In this document: piece after piece, positions 4,462-5,777 of the stretch
Layout: each line of letters starts with the position of its first letter
Numbering within the stretch: the first letter of the stretch is position 1
Translations under genes and position numbers: made by a program
Notes under the pieces: generated by a model
The model's input: only the letters and a program-made list of their open reading frames with translations
What the model was told of the DNA's origin: nothing
The model's database searches: none
From: Acidobacteriota bacterium
GTDB taxonomy: Bacteria > Acidobacteriota > Blastocatellia > Pyrinomonadales > Pyrinomonadaceae
NCBI GenBank assembly: GCA_013140875.1
Contig: JABFSB010000117.1
Coordinates: forward strand, 1 to 5,777
Direction: 5' to 3'
Length of the DNA: 5,777 nucleotides

Positions 4462-5777
4462 ATGAAAACCTGTCCGACCTGCAAAAAGACCTACGACGAT
4501 GACAGCATAAACTTCTGTCTCGATGACGGCGCTACGCTTTTGAAAAAACGTGCGGCCGGCAGAAAACCCGCGTCGCGGACGAACGAAGTATTGGCGGTCG
4601 CGTTGCTGGCCTTCGCCGTGCTCGTGTTCCTTTGCCTTGTTTCGTTCAATCAAAGCGATCCGACGTTCAACACGGCGTCGTCGCAAAAAGTGCAGAACTG
4701 GATCGGCGTTGTGGGTGCGAATTTTGCCGAACTTCTGATGTCTCTGGTGGGCATCACGGCATATCTTCTGCCGGCGTTGCTCGGCCTGATCGCGTGGCGG
4801 GTATTTAAATCGGCAAGCCTGCGGCCGAAGACGAGCCGTGTTGTCGGCTTTGTTTTGTTCGTCGCCTCGGTCGCGGGAATCTCAAGCCTGTTCGGCTGGC
4901 ACGGTGGGCTGGTCGGAGCTTTTTTCTCTTATTACGCGGTTTATCTTTTGAGCCGGATCGGCGCCGGAATTTTGATGTTCACGACTCTGATTGGGTCTAC
5001 GCTGGTTATCACTAATGTTTCCTTCGCCGGCCTGATCGGCCACTTTGAGTTGGCATGGGAAAATCTGATGGTCCACTTCAACGAGTGGCGATCGAAACGC
5101 CAGGCGGCACGGGCGGATCAGCACGCCAGCGCCATTGCCCGCAGCGGAAAGCGAAAAGTGGCACGGGTTGGAAAGTTGAATGCCGAACCGCCATCGACTA
5201 TCGCGGTGGGCGAAACGGCGGAAGCGATATTTCAAAAGGCAAAAGGAGCGGCGGCGGGCGGCTCGGTGGCCGGACCTTACGTAACAGTATCCGATCCGAC
5301 CGAGGGGCGAACCACGGCCGATCCGGTGATTCCCACGATCATCAATACCGGCAAGCCGAAGGACGATGAAACCATTCCGGACACCATCGCTTCGAACGAT
5401 CTCGACGGACTGGCGCGAGTGAACGGAAAACGCGCGTCAAAGAATGACGACCTCCTCGACGTTCCGATCAAGCCGAAGCGGAGCACGACCGACCTGGACG
5501 AGTTCGACCTGCCGGATATGAGCGAAGAAGACGAGTCGGACGATTTGCCGGCCCCGAAAAAGCGGGCGGCGAATTACGGCGAATACTCGTTGCCGCCGAC
5601 CGACTTTCTCCATCCGGCCGACGCGCATATCGAACAAAAAGCGGCCGAGCTGCAGCAGGTTGCACGCGACCTGTCTGAAAAAACGAGCGAGTTTAACGTC
5701 GCCGGAAAGGTGATGCATATTTTGCCCGGGCCGGTCGTCACGACCTACGAATTCAAGCCGGATCCAGGCGTCAAATA
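4462..5777 (+). CDS. ftsK: DNA translocase FtsK, 5' part, with zinc-ribbon-like N-terminus
   Basis: FtsK anchors at the division septum and pumps DNA to clear and resolve the chromosome terminus. An unbroken frame of 438 codons starts at ATG 4462 and is cut by the window edge. Residues 1-23 form a Cys-rich module: CPTC (Cys4, Cys7) and FCLDDG (Cys19, Asp22). A basic stretch follows (28-40). Hydrophobic segments at about 42-62, 86-112, 120-140 and 147-190 fit the usual FtsK membrane domain. A long linker (about 195-372) is rich in Lys, Arg, Asp, Glu and Ala. The alpha domain begins at YSLPPTDFL (375-383), and VMHILPGPVVTTYEFKP is the family signature that precedes the ATPase motor. The Walker motifs and gamma domain lie beyond the window. 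The zinc ribbon is unusual for FtsK. A later TTG start within TLLKKR would remove it, but the motif is too well formed to be chance. A relative such as SpoIIIE-type translocase cannot be separated from FtsK here. Confidence 0.92.
   Translation, partial: MKTCPTCKKTYDDDSINFCLDDGATLLKKRAAGRKPASRTNEVLAVALLAFAVLVFLCLVSFNQSDPTFNTASSQKVQNWIGVVGANFAELLMSLVGITAYLLPALLGLIAWRVFKSASLRPKTSRVVGFVLFVASVAGISSLFGWHGGLVGAFFSYYAVYLLSRIGAGILMFTTLIGSTLVITNVSFAGLIGHFELAWENLMVHFNEWRSKRQAARADQHASAIARSGKRKVARVGKLNAEPPSTIAVGETAEAIFQKAKGAAAGGSVAGPYVTVSDPTEGRTTADPVIPTIINTGKPKDDETIPDTIASNDLDGLARVNGKRASKNDDLLDVPIKPKRSTTDLDEFDLPDMSEEDESDDLPAPKKRAANYGEYSLPPTDFLHPADAHIEQKAAELQQVARDLSEKTSEFNVAGKVMHILPGPVVTTYEFKPDPGVK

Noticed and set aside
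1..5777. CRISPR array, tRNA or rRNA genes, transposase or toxin-antitoxin pair
   Set aside because: No regularly spaced direct repeats, tRNA-like cloverleaf, rRNA signature or transposase-like protein was seen on either strand; the rhuM gene has no partner gene.

Overview
The window carries four protein-coding genes: lnt (+), a rhuM-family gene (-), prfB (+) and the 5' part of ftsK (+, running off the right edge). The best guess at the source is an Acidobacteriota genome, perhaps Blastocatellia. This rests mainly on the short Cys-rich N-terminus of the FtsK protein (CPxC, then an FCxxDG box), a module I associate with many proteins of that group, and on the dispersed-repeat-like sequences between genes. 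It is an inference from pattern memory, not from a search.

Layout. Positions 1-366 hold no convincing gene. There is a rho-independent terminator (77-110) for something upstream of the window, an imperfect palindrome, and a dense cluster of GTCAT/ATGAC motifs just before lnt. lnt (367-1947) encodes apolipoprotein N-acyltransferase with all the catalytic residues. Its stop codon lies in a degenerate heptamer repeat. A convergent rhuM-family accessory gene (3037-1988) follows. Divergent from it is prfB (3129-4239), encoding release factor 2. prfB is read correctly only if the classical +1 programmed frameshift at an in-frame UGA (3201-3203) is recognised, giving 369 residues. Positions 4240-4461 hold a large imperfect inverted repeat made of CTCTGCG-type units and a probable promoter. 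ftsK (4462 to beyond 5777) encodes a DNA translocase: an N-terminal zinc-ribbon-like module, a membrane domain, a long charged linker and the beginning of the alpha domain. The motor lies beyond the window.

Function. Lnt (lipoprotein maturation), RF2 (termination at UGA/UAA) and FtsK (division and chromosome segregation) are housekeeping genes with no shared pathway. The rhuM gene looks like an accessory gene lodged between lnt and prfB. None of lnt, prfB or ftsK has a visible Shine-Dalgarno sequence, but each has a TAnnnT hexamer 6-7 nt before its ATG, which suggests leaderless or near-leaderless transcripts.

I found no wholly new multi-gene system. The most notable points are the zinc-ribbon-like N-terminus on FtsK, the structured repeat after prfB, the repeated AGTCATTTTGA element near lnt, and the leaderless-type start architecture.
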